A DNA stretch of 50,873 nucleotides from assembly GCA_030684355.1 (NCBI GenBank), contig JAUXTN010000142.1:1-50873 (forward strand), in the 5' to 3' direction. The notes beneath the pieces were generated by a model that searched no databases, was not told the origin of the DNA, and saw nothing but the letters and a program-made list of their open reading frames with translations. This DNA comes from Pseudomonadota bacterium (GTDB taxonomy: Bacteria > Myxococcota_A > UBA796 > SXON01). The position numbers and the translations under genes are program-made. Of the stretch, positions 19,273 through 26,976 are shown in pieces. How positions within the stretch are numbered: position 1 is the stretch's first letter; every line of letters starts with the position of its first letter.

Positions 19273-20730
19273 ATGTCCATCGGCCGCACCTCCCTGCTCC
19301 TCGCCCCGCTGGCGGTAGCCGCCCGTGCCGTCGCCTTCTTCGTGCCGGTCTTCATCGCCCGCTGGTACGGCGTACAGTCCGCGACCGACGCCTTCTATTG
19401 GGCACTGTCCGTCCCCACGTTCCTGCTCATCCTCGGTGGCACGACGATGGGCACGGTGCTCGTGCCGGTGCTCGCCCGCCTGCGCGTCACGGCCCCCGAT
19501 CGCGTCGCCGGGTTCATCGGATCGAGCGCCACCCTGGCGTTCGGCCTCGCCGTCGGCCTCGGCGCCGCCGTCGCGCTCGTGGCCCCCGCCGTCGTCCCCC
19601 GCGCCTTCGACCCCGACACGCGCGCCCTCACCGTGCGATTCGTCTGGGCGCTGGTGCCCTTCCTCGGGGCCGTCGCGGTCGCCGCCGTGCTCAAGGCCGC
19701 TTGCGAGGTGCACGGTCGCTTCTCCGGCCCCGCCGGGGCGCCGGTTGTCCGTGCGCTCGCGACGATCGGCGTGGTGTGGGCCTTCCAGGACCTCGGCCCC
19801 ATGGTCCTCCCCGCGGGCGTGCTGTGCGGCAGCGTCGCCGAGGTCACGCTCCTCGCGTCGGTGCTCTGGATGCAGGGCGTGCGCCCGCGCCCCTCCCTGG
19901 ATGTGCCGCCAGAGCTCTCCGAGGCCGTGCGCGCGTTCGGCCCCGTGCTCGGCGGCGAGACGATGGTCGCGCTCAACCTCGTCGTCGACAAGCAGTTCGC
20001 CGGCGCGGGCCCCGAGGGCAGCGTCAGCCTGTTGGAGTACGCCGACCGCGCCCGGATGATCCCGCAGACGCTCCTGGAGAGCACCCTGCTCGTCGTGGCG
20101 TTCAACGCCTGGGCGGCCGCACGCGCCCGTGGCGAGGACGAGGGCCGCAACCGGGCCGTCGCGACCGCGCTCTGGTGGGTGTGCCTCCTCGCGCCGCCCG
20201 TCCTCGGCGGCATGGCGATCGGCCGCGAGGCGCTCGTACGGCTCCTCTATGAGAACGGCGCCTTCACGGCGGAGCACACGGCCATCACCGCGGCGACGCT
20301 CGGGGCCTACCTCCCCGGGGTCTTCCTCTCGCTGCTCGGCGCCCTCATCGTGAAGGCGCACATCGTGGCGGGCCGCTACCGGCTCGTCCTCGCGCTCGGC
20401 GCCCTCTCCCTCGCCCTGAACGCCGCGCTCGACTGGCTCCTGATGCCGAGCATGGGCCTCGTGGGCCTCGCCATCGCCACGAGCATCACCACCGCCACGG
20501 TCACCCTCGTGTCGTTCGCGCGGCTCCTGCCCGACCTCCGGGGCGCCTTGCCCCCGGCGCAGGCCTGGAACGCGGTCGCGCTCGCGGCGCTCAGCGCGGG
20601 GATCACGCTGGTGGCGGTGTTCCAGGGGTTCACGCCGGCGTCGGTCGCCGACCCCGCGTTGTGGGTCGCGGCCGCGCCCTTCTTCGGCCTCCTCGGGGCG
20701 GGCGCCCTCCGCGCGCGGCGCGCCTCGTGA
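19273..20730 (+). CDS. MurJ/Wzx-type lipid-linked sugar flippase
   Basis: The 485-residue protein is almost entirely hydrophobic with 12-14 predicted membrane helices. It begins RTSLLLAPLAVAARAVAFF and contains the family-typical charged positions in the first and middle helices (FFVPVFIARWYGV, VNDK-like NLVVDKQFA, and LLYENGAFT). LLYENGAFT followed by a helix matches the MurJ/MviN signature, while the location among polysaccharide genes favours a Wzx-type job, so I keep the call general. It would move undecaprenyl-pyrophosphate-linked repeat units across the inner membrane. Its stop overlaps the next gene (GTGA). Confidence 0.85.
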   Translation: MSIGRTSLLLAPLAVAARAVAFFVPVFIARWYGVQSATDAFYWALSVPTFLLILGGTTMGTVLVPVLARLRVTAPDRVAGFIGSSATLAFGLAVGLGAAVALVAPAVVPRAFDPDTRALTVRFVWALVPFLGAVAVAAVLKAACEVHGRFSGPAGAPVVRALATIGVVWAFQDLGPMVLPAGVLCGSVAEVTLLASVLWMQGVRPRPSLDVPPELSEAVRAFGPVLGGETMVALNLVVDKQFAGAGPEGSVSLLEYADRARMIPQTLLESTLLVVAFNAWAAARARGEDEGRNRAVATALWWVCLLAPPVLGGMAIGREALVRLLYENGAFTAEHTAITAATLGAYLPGVFLSLLGALIVKAHIVAGRYRLVLALGALSLALNAALDWLLMPSMGLVGLAIATSITTATVTLVSFARLLPDLRGALPPAQAWNAVALAALSAGITLVAVFQGFTPASVADPALWVAAAPFFGLLGAGALRARRAS

Positions 20731-22001
20731 CCCTCCCGCGGGGGCTCCGGACCGGGCTCCAGGTCGTCGCGGTCGCCCTGCTCGCGGTCCTCCTCGCCAC
20801 GTTCCCGTACATCGATCTCGGCGTGGATCTCGACCTTCACGGTCGGCACCTCGACACGCCGCTGGCCGATCTCGCGGGGGCCGCGCTCCTTGTCGTGGTC
20901 GCGGGCCTGTCTCTTGGGGCGGGGGGCTCCGCCGCCCCCCGCAACGCCCCCGGGATCCCCTCGGGGCTCCGCCCCCCCGGGCGCTACTCGGGGCTCCGCC
21001 CCCCGGGCCTCTACGGGTACGCCCTGCTCGTCGCCGTCGGCCTCGTCGCGCTCGCCACCGTGCCCGATCGCGGCGCGTCGGCGTGGTTCCTGCTCCGCAA
21101 GCCGCTGTTCTTCTACGTCGCGTACGGGGTCGGCCTCGCGTGGGTGGTCACCCACGTCGTGAGCCGCGCCACGTTGCGGCGCCTCCTGCTCGCCACGGTG
21201 GTCGCGACCTCGCTCGTCTCGCTCACCACCTCGGTCGGCCGGATCGCGGCGGGCAACACCCTCTGGTTCGCCGCCATCGAGGGCCTCACCAACAACCACA
21301 AGACGCTCGCCGTGGCGCTCGCGCCGCTCGTGCCGCTCGTGCTCGCCTTACGACGCGGCCGCGTCGATCTCGGCGTCGCCGGCCTCGCGGCCGTCGCCAT
21401 CGCGCTCTCGCTCTCCCGGACCGCGTGGATCGCCACGGGTGCTGGCCTCACGTTCTTCGCGGTGTGGAAGGGGTACACCCTTGCCTCCCGACGCGGCGTG
21501 CTCGTGGGCGTCGTCGTGGTCGGCGTGCTCGCGGCGCTCTACGGCCCGCTCCTGATGCGCTCGAACGCCCAGCTCGACGCCGCGCGTTCCCGGCACTCGC
21601 TCGACAAGCGCGCCTGGACGATGGTGGGCGAGCACCCCGCGCTCGGCATGGGCGGCGGCGCCAACGTGCGGGTCGAGATGCAGACGTTCCCGCACTACCG
21701 GGTCAACGGCGTCGATGCCCACGGCGTCGTGCAGAAGGTGGCCAGCGAGTACGGCGTGGTCGGGCTCCTCGGCTACCTCGGCTTCGTCGGGGCCATGGCC
21801 CTCCGCTTGCGACGCCGCGCCCCGGTCGACGCGCGCTACGACGCGCACCGGATCGCCCCGGCGCACCTCGGCCTCGGCTTGTGGGCCACGTTCGTGGCGC
21901 TCCACGTGAACCTCCTGCTCTCCACCGAGACCTTCTCCCAGACCCACTGGATCCCCCTCGGCGTGGTGTGGGGCTTGTCGTGGCGGCGGGGATCCACGTA
22001 G
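20727..22001 (+). CDS. O-antigen ligase / Wzy-type polymerase, interrupted by an in-frame repeat insert
   Basis: The 424-residue protein starts at GTG 20727, overlapping the flippase stop by four bases. It has about ten membrane helices and a large periplasmic loop carrying the Wzy_C/WaaL region: IEGLTNNHKTLAVAL, RTAWIATGAG, HSLDKRAWTMVGEHPALGMGGG and the conserved late His in VDAHGVVQKVASEYGVVG. Such enzymes polymerise or ligate lipid-linked sugar repeats on the periplasmic face. Residues about 64-95 (GSAAPRNAPGIPSGLRPPG and a second SGLRPPG) come from a palindromic repeat element sitting within the coding sequence between two membrane helices; reading frame is maintained. Forms an operon with the flippase and probably the following glycosyltransferase. 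Confidence 0.85.
   Translation: MTLPRGLRTGLQVVAVALLAVLLATFPYIDLGVDLDLHGRHLDTPLADLAGAALLVVVAGLSLGAGGSAAPRNAPGIPSGLRPPGRYSGLRPPGLYGYALLVAVGLVALATVPDRGASAWFLLRKPLFFYVAYGVGLAWVVTHVVSRATLRRLLLATVVATSLVSLTTSVGRIAAGNTLWFAAIEGLTNNHKTLAVALAPLVPLVLALRRGRVDLGVAGLAAVAIALSLSRTAWIATGAGLTFFAVWKGYTLASRRGVLVGVVVVGVLAALYGPLLMRSNAQLDAARSRHSLDKRAWTMVGEHPALGMGGGANVRVEMQTFPHYRVNGVDAHGVVQKVASEYGVVGLLGYLGFVGAMALRLRRRAPVDARYDAHRIAPAHLGLGLWATFVALHVNLLLSTETFSQTHWIPLGVVWGLSWRRGST
20916..21010. repeat. REP-like palindromic element inserted in the ligase coding sequence
   Basis: This 95-base stretch has a GGGGGGC-TCCGCC-GCCCCCC-type hairpin followed by GCAACGCCCC, then two direct copies of CTCGGGGCTCCGCCCCCC 27 bases apart. 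The same hairpin-plus-GCAACGCCC core occurs intergenically at 31231-31269 and, in reverse orientation, at 33967-33992. Base composition and sequence differ sharply from the flanking membrane-helix codons. Confidence 0.7.
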
Positions 22002-22094
22002 GAGTCGCGATCCGCCCGCGGAGGCGCTAGGGTGGCCCCCGATGCACGCGCCGCCGCCCCGCTTCCCCGCGCCTTCCGCCCCGGCGCCCTCCGC

Positions 22095-23303
22095 GTGAAC
22101 GTCCTCCTCTGCTCCTCGTTCCTGCACCCGCGCGGCGGGGACACCACGTGCGTCTACGCGATGTGGCACGGGCTCGAGGCGCGCGGCCACACCGTCGCCC
22201 CCTTCGCGATGCGGCACCCCGCCAACCTCCCGAGCCCGTGGGAGGTGCGCTTCCCGCCGCAGCTCGACGTGTGGAGCGTCCGCGGGGTGGCGCGCCTCGC
22301 CGCGGTCGCGGCCTCGATCCACTCGTTCGCCGCCGCCCGCGCGATGACCGCGCTCCTCGCCGACCACCGGCCCGACGTCGCGCACCTGCACCACGTCCAC
22401 CGCCACCTGACGCCGTCGATCCTCGAGCCGCTGCGCAAGGCGGGCGTCCCCGTGGTGTGGACCGTCCACGACTACGAGCTCATCTGCGCGAACGGCCAGC
22501 TCTACACGCAAGGCGCGCCGTGCACCCGCTGCAAGGGCCACGCCTACGACAACGCGGTGCGCTACCGCTGCAAGCGCGACGACCTCGCGCAGTCCGCGGC
22601 GGTCGCGCTCGAGAAGTGGGTCCACGCGCGCATGGGGCTCTGGACCCGCGTCGACCGCTTCTTGTGCCCCTCGCGCTTCCTCGCGGAGCAGCTCGTGGCC
22701 TTCGGCGTGCCCGCCGACCGCGTGACGCACCTCCCGAACCCGGTGCTCCCCGCGCCCGCCGGCGGCCCGATCGGCGACCACTGGCTCTACGCCGGGCGCC
22801 TCTCCCCCGAGAAGGGCGTCGACGACCTGCTCGACGCCGCGCGCCGCCTCCCCGCGCGCCTGCTCCACGTGTACGGGGACGGCCCGGAGCGCGCTCGGCT
22901 GGAGCGCACCGCCCCGCCGAACGTCCGCTTCTTCGGCAACGTGCCCCCGTTGCGGCTCGCGGCCGCCCTCCGCGAAGCCGGGGTCGTCGCGGTGCCGTCC
23001 CGGTGGCCGGAGAACTTCCCCTACGCGGTGCTCGAGGGGCAGCTCGCCGGGCGCGCGGTCGTCGCGAGCGCGGTCGGCGGCATCCCGGAGCAGATCGACG
23101 ACGGCGTCGACGGCGTGCTCGTGCCCCCCTCGACCCCTGCTCGCCTGGCGGATGCCGTGGAGGCCCTGCTTTCGGACCGGGCCCACGCCGCGCGTCTCGG
23201 TGCCCGGGGCCGCGAGCGGGTGCTCCGCGACCGCGCGGTCGACCCCTTCATCACGAGGTTGGAGGCGATCTACCGGCACCCTTCGGACCACGTCGTCGTG
23301 TGA
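22095..23303 (+). CDS. GT4-family glycosyltransferase
   Basis: The 402-residue product from GTG 22095 begins VNVLLCSSFLHPRGGDTT, the usual first strand and loop of GT-B enzymes; an in-frame GTG at 22032 would add 21 poorly conserved residues. C-terminal donor-site features are WLYAGRLSPEKGVDDLLDA, VVAVPSRWPENFPYAVLEG (E-x7-E type region) and GVLVPPSTPARLADAVEALL. A four-Cys patch (CTRCKGHAYDNAVRYRC) in the N-terminal half may bind zinc; it is seen in a subset of GT4 enzymes with the phrase ELICANGQ before it. Adds a sugar to a lipid-linked repeat unit in the cytoplasm. Follows the ligase gene by 93 bases. Confidence 0.87.
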   Translation: MNVLLCSSFLHPRGGDTTCVYAMWHGLEARGHTVAPFAMRHPANLPSPWEVRFPPQLDVWSVRGVARLAAVAASIHSFAAARAMTALLADHRPDVAHLHHVHRHLTPSILEPLRKAGVPVVWTVHDYELICANGQLYTQGAPCTRCKGHAYDNAVRYRCKRDDLAQSAAVALEKWVHARMGLWTRVDRFLCPSRFLAEQLVAFGVPADRVTHLPNPVLPAPAGGPIGDHWLYAGRLSPEKGVDDLLDAARRLPARLLHVYGDGPERARLERTAPPNVRFFGNVPPLRLAAALREAGVVAVPSRWPENFPYAVLEGQLAGRAVVASAVGGIPEQIDDGVDGVLVPPSTPARLADAVEALLSDRAHAARLGARGRERVLRDRAVDPFITRLEAIYRHPSDHVVV

Positions 23304-23397
23304 GCCGCGGCACCGGACCGCCCGGTGACGCGCTCTCCCACGCGATCTCCGCCGGCTTCCGGCTACACTCGGCCACTTCCCTGTCCGGAGCCACTCG

Positions 23398-24924
23398 ATG
23401 CGCGCGCTCTTCTACGTTCCCCCGCCCGATTTCAATCGGCGAAAGAGCCCGATCGACCGCGTGTATGGCTGCAACTTCGGGTACGACTACAAGCCGCCCA
23501 TCCACCTCCTCCAGGTGGCGACCGCCATGCGGGAATGGGCCGGGTGGGAGGTGCGCTTCCTCGACTGTCCCGCCGAGGGGATGGACGCCGCTGCGTTCAC
23601 CGCGTTCGCGGAGGCCGAGCGCTTCGACGTGGCCTGCGCCTGGGCCGTCTACCTCTCCGCGGAGGAGGACCTCCTCGCGATGCGCATCCTGCGCACCCGC
23701 AACCCCGCGATGCGCGCCGTGTTCATGGGGACCGCCGCCACCTGGAAGCCCGAGGAGTTCCTCCACGACGAGGATTGTTATTGCCTCCTCGGGGAGCCCG
23801 AGCACACCCTCCTCGAGCTCGACCGCGCCTGGAAGGACGGCGGCGGCTTCGCGGCGATCGACGGGCTCGCCTGGAAGGAGGGCGCCGGCCCGGACGCGCC
23901 GGTCCGCCGCAACCCGTTCCGGAAGCTGCTCGACGTGAGCGCGCTCCCCATGCCCGACCGGCGGATGCTGCTCGGGAACTACCGGGCCAACCGGCTCGAC
24001 GTGCACCCGATCACGACGATGGTGGTGAGCCGCGGCTGCGGGTTCCGCTGCACGTTCTGTACGCCCAACGCCATCGACCAGGCCATCGAGCTCGAGTTCA
24101 AGCGGCTCCAGCCCGAGTGGTACGTGGACCGCCCGCCGCTCCGCAAGCGCACGGTCGACCAGATCGTGGCCGAGTTCGAGGACATCGCGGCCCTCGGCTA
24201 CAAGGGCGTCGAGGTCGCGGACAACATCTTCACCTGGGGCAAGGCCCGGACCCAGGAGATCTGCGAGCGCATCGCGCCGCTCGGCCTCCACTGGATCTGC
24301 CTCGCCCGTGCAAACATGCTTCACGACCCCGCGACCATCCAGGCCATGGCGAAGGCCGGCTGCAAGATGGTCTACATGGGCTCCGAGAGCTTCGACGACG
24401 GGCTCCTGGAGGACATGGTCAAGGAGATCAAGGTCAAGGACATCGAGAAGGCCGTGCGCGTGTGCCGCGAGAACGGCGTCGAGCCGGAAGTGAGCGTGCT
24501 CATGGGCGCCTCCCCCAACGAGACCTGGAAGACCCTGTGGTGGTCCTGGAAGGCCTCGCGCCGCCTCGGCACCCGGTTCGTCCACTTCTCCGTCGCGCTC
24601 CCCGCGCCCTCGACCGAGCTCTACGACATCGCCCGCAGGGAGGGCTGGTTCGTCGAGGGGGACTTCACGCCCGCCGACAACGTCCGCGACGTGATCGTGA
24701 ACCTGCCGCACCTCTCCGCGAAGGAGCTGCGCATCGCCCTGAAGCTCGCCTACGCGGGCCAGTACCTCTCGCCGCGCGGGCTCTGGGAGCAGGTGCGGAA
24801 CGTCGGATCGCTGACCGATCTGCGCCACAAGGCCCAGAGCGCGGGCAAATTGTTCACGTTCCTCGCCGAGCGGGATCGGCGCCTGCCGATCCCCCCCGGT
24901 CGGGTCACCCCCGAGCCGGCGTAG
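23398..24924 (+). CDS. B12-binding-type radical SAM protein
   Basis: The protein is 508 residues. The N-terminal ~160 residues have a cobalamin-binding-like Rossmann domain (LLQVATAMREWAGWEVRFLDCPAEGM, RAVFMGTAATWKPEEFL) without a clear DxHxxG, so B12 may not be bound. The radical SAM core starts at SRGCGFRCTFC, giving the CxxxCxxC cluster at Cys214, 218 and 221. GYKGVEVADNIFTW and GCKMVYMGSES are the following barrel strands. The family includes methyltransferases and ring- or lipid-modifying enzymes. In a polysaccharide region it may modify a sugar, lipid carrier or hopanoid, as inference. TACACT at 23364-23369 is a fair -10 without a -35. Confidence 0.85.
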   Translation: MRALFYVPPPDFNRRKSPIDRVYGCNFGYDYKPPIHLLQVATAMREWAGWEVRFLDCPAEGMDAAAFTAFAEAERFDVACAWAVYLSAEEDLLAMRILRTRNPAMRAVFMGTAATWKPEEFLHDEDCYCLLGEPEHTLLELDRAWKDGGGFAAIDGLAWKEGAGPDAPVRRNPFRKLLDVSALPMPDRRMLLGNYRANRLDVHPITTMVVSRGCGFRCTFCTPNAIDQAIELEFKRLQPEWYVDRPPLRKRTVDQIVAEFEDIAALGYKGVEVADNIFTWGKARTQEICERIAPLGLHWICLARANMLHDPATIQAMAKAGCKMVYMGSESFDDGLLEDMVKEIKVKDIEKAVRVCRENGVEPEVSVLMGASPNETWKTLWWSWKASRRLGTRFVHFSVALPAPSTELYDIARREGWFVEGDFTPADNVRDVIVNLPHLSAKELRIALKLAYAGQYLSPRGLWEQVRNVGSLTDLRHKAQSAGKLFTFLAERDRRLPIPPGRVTPEPA

Positions 24925-24958
24925 CGCTCTGCCCACGCCGGCACAAGAACCCCCGCCC

Positions 24959-24987
24959 TTGCACCCCCGGGCACCCGGGTCTAAGCT
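24959..24987 (+). promoter_or_regulatory. candidate promoter for the IPT-domain lipoprotein
   Basis: TTGCAC (24959-24964) and TAAGCT (24982-24987) are spaced by exactly 17 bases, with the ATG ten bases downstream of the -10. The leader would be only a few bases. Both boxes are moderate matches, but TAAGCT stands out in a GC-rich gap of 72 bases. Confidence 0.4.
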
Positions 24988-24996
24988 GAGGCCGCG

Positions 24997-26196
24997 ATGC
25001 GGATGCTGACCCTCCTCTGCCTGCTCCCCGGCTGCCAGTTCGGCCTCGAGCAACTGATCCTCGAAGACGGCCCTCGCGGCGGTTCGGGCGACACGTCCAT
25101 CGACGAGACCGACACCGACACCGACGCCGACTCGGACACCGATACGGACAGCGACACCGACAGCGACACGGACACGGACACCGACGCCGACACGGACAGC
25201 GAGCTGCTGAACGTGCGGGACGTGACCCCCGCCTACGGCACCACCGTCGGCGGCACCCAGGTCGTCATCACGGGCGGGCCATTCGACAGCTCCGCGACCA
25301 TCCGCTTCGGCACGGCGGTCGCCACCCGCGTCTCCGTCTCCGCGAACGAGATCGTGGTCCAGACCCCCGCGCAGACCGCCGAGGGCATGGTCGACGTATC
25401 GGTCACCACGAGCGACGGCACCGGAGCGCTCACCTCCGGCTTCACCTACTACGAAGACGGCACCGACACCTACGGCCTCATCGGCTCGATGGAGTGGGTC
25501 CACTACGTCGGCTCCTACTGGAGCGGCACGGACGAGGGCTCCGCCTCCTTCTACCTGACCCCCCCCACCGACATCGACTACTGGGAGCTCTACTCCCGTA
25601 CGCTCGACTCGTGCGGCTCGGAGTACGTCGGACCCGACCTCTACTACTACGAGCCCGCCCTCTCCTCCGCGTCGCTGACGCTCCCGAGCGGCGGCACGCT
25701 CGCCTTCCCGTGGGACACCACGACCACCACGTTCGCCGCGCGCGCCGTCACGAGCGCGCAGTACGTGCAGGGCGGCAGCTACGACCTCGACCCGATGCAG
25801 CCCGACGGGTTCCCGCTCTTCGACGTGCCGAACGTCCTGACGCTCCCGAGCTCCTTCACGGTCTCGGCCCCGGCGATGAGCGGCGGCACGCCCCCCAACC
25901 TCACCCGCAGCGCGCTCAACCTCACGTGGAGCGGCAGCGGTGGGGACGCCATGGTCGCCATCCTCGCGCTGCGCAACGCCGCGCAGGACGACTGGGACGA
26001 GACCATCACCTGCGCCATGCGGGACGACGGCAGCTTCACCGTCCCCTCGGCGACCTGGAACCGGTGGACCTCCGCGCGCTACGTCGACATCCTGATCGGC
26101 CGCGTGAAGATGGCGTCCGGGACCATCCCGTACAACAACGCCGACAGCGGGTTCGCCGGCATCTACTGGAACTACGGGCTCGGCCGCACCCAGTGA
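24997..26196 (+). CDS. surface lipoprotein with Asp-Thr/Ser linker and IPT/TIG domain
   Basis: The 399-residue protein has the signal MRMLTLLCLLPGC (LPGC lipobox). Residues about 34-68 are an almost pure alternation of Asp with Thr, Ser or Ala, a strongly acidic extended linker. It is followed by an IPT/TIG immunoglobulin-like domain (VRDVTPAYGTTVGGTQVVITGGPF ... at residues 70-150; quoted in part only as VTPAYGTTVGGTQVVITG). The remaining 240 residues form an unrecognised strand-rich domain with SGSGGDAMVAILALRNA. The organisation is of an adhesin-like or substrate-binding surface protein held away from the membrane. Many myxobacterial lipoproteins share such linkers. Located between the radical SAM and WecG-like genes but with its own promoter. 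Confidence 0.75.
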   Translation: MRMLTLLCLLPGCQFGLEQLILEDGPRGGSGDTSIDETDTDTDADSDTDTDSDTDSDTDTDTDADTDSELLNVRDVTPAYGTTVGGTQVVITGGPFDSSATIRFGTAVATRVSVSANEIVVQTPAQTAEGMVDVSVTTSDGTGALTSGFTYYEDGTDTYGLIGSMEWVHYVGSYWSGTDEGSASFYLTPPTDIDYWELYSRTLDSCGSEYVGPDLYYYEPALSSASLTLPSGGTLAFPWDTTTTTFAARAVTSAQYVQGGSYDLDPMQPDGFPLFDVPNVLTLPSSFTVSAPAMSGGTPPNLTRSALNLTWSGSGGDAMVAILALRNAAQDDWDETITCAMRDDGSFTVPSATWNRWTSARYVDILIGRVKMASGTIPYNNADSGFAGIYWNYGLGRTQ

Positions 26197-26227
26197 GCGG
26201 GCGGTCGGGGGCTCGCACGGGGACCGG

Positions 26228-26947
26228 GTGCGCGTGACGCTGCTCGGCGTCCGGGTGGATGCCGTGAACCGGGTGGGCCTGCTCGACCGCGTCGCGGGGA
26301 TGATCCACGCGCGTGGCCGCTCCACCGTCGCCTACGTGAACGTGCACGTCCTCAACGTGGCCGCCGCGGACCCCGCGCTGGGCGCGTTCCTCGCGGACGC
26401 CGACCTCGTCTACTGCGACGGTGGGGGCGTGGTCCTCGGGGCGCGGCTCCTCGGCCAGGCGCTGCCCGAGCGCATGACCGGCGCCGACTGGATCTGGGAC
26501 CTCGCGGCGCGCGCCGAGGCCGCGGGCTGGCACATCTACTGGATGGGCGGCGAGCCCGGCGTGGCGGCGGAGGCCGCGCGGCGCCTCCAGGAGCGGCACC
26601 CCCGGCTCGTCATCGCCACCGCGCACGGGTACTCGAAGGACGACGACGCCGTGGTGGCGGCGATGAACGCCTTCGCCCCCGATCTCGTGCTCGTCGGGAT
26701 GGGCACTCCGCTGCAAGAGCGCTGGGTCGCGGCCCACCGCGCCGCCATCGACGCCCCCGTCGTGTGGGTCACCGGCGCGACCGCCGACTTCGTGAGCGGC
26801 AAGGTCAGCCGCGGGCCCGCGTGGCTGCACGACCGCCAGGAGTGGCTCGCGCGGCTCCTCGTCGACCCGACCCGGCTCTGGCGCCGCTATCTCGTCGGCA
26901 ACACCGTGTTCCTCGGGCGGGTGTTGCGGGAGCGGGCGCGGCGGTAG
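26228..26947 (+). CDS. WecG/TagA/CpsF-family glycosyltransferase (GT26)
   Basis: The 239-residue protein covers a complete family domain. YVNVHVLNVAAADP, DADLVYCDGGGVVLGARLLG, ERMTGADWIWDLA and LVLVGMGTPLQERWVAAHR are the conserved blocks, and the C-terminal RLWRRYLVGNTVFLGRVL is the membrane-associating tail. Members transfer N-acetylmannosamine(uronate) or glucose to lipid-linked acceptors in enterobacterial common antigen, teichoic acid or capsule synthesis. Acts at the cytoplasmic face of the inner membrane. GTG 26228 is the start; the gap after the lipoprotein gene is 31 bases. Confidence 0.92.
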   Translation: MRVTLLGVRVDAVNRVGLLDRVAGMIHARGRSTVAYVNVHVLNVAAADPALGAFLADADLVYCDGGGVVLGARLLGQALPERMTGADWIWDLAARAEAAGWHIYWMGGEPGVAAEAARRLQERHPRLVIATAHGYSKDDDAVVAAMNAFAPDLVLVGMGTPLQERWVAAHRAAIDAPVVWVTGATADFVSGKVSRGPAWLHDRQEWLARLLVDPTRLWRRYLVGNTVFLGRVLRERARR

Positions 26948-26976
26948 CGCGACATCCCGAGCCTGCTCCCCGGCGG

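Noticed and set aside
20916..21010. Ligase gene as a frameshifted pseudogene
   Set aside because: The frame is intact through the insert and conserved C-terminal motifs are present.
25090..25200. Asp-Thr linker as RTX calcium-binding repeats
   Set aside because: No glycine-rich GGxGxDxUx nonapeptides are present; the stretch is a simple Asp alternation.
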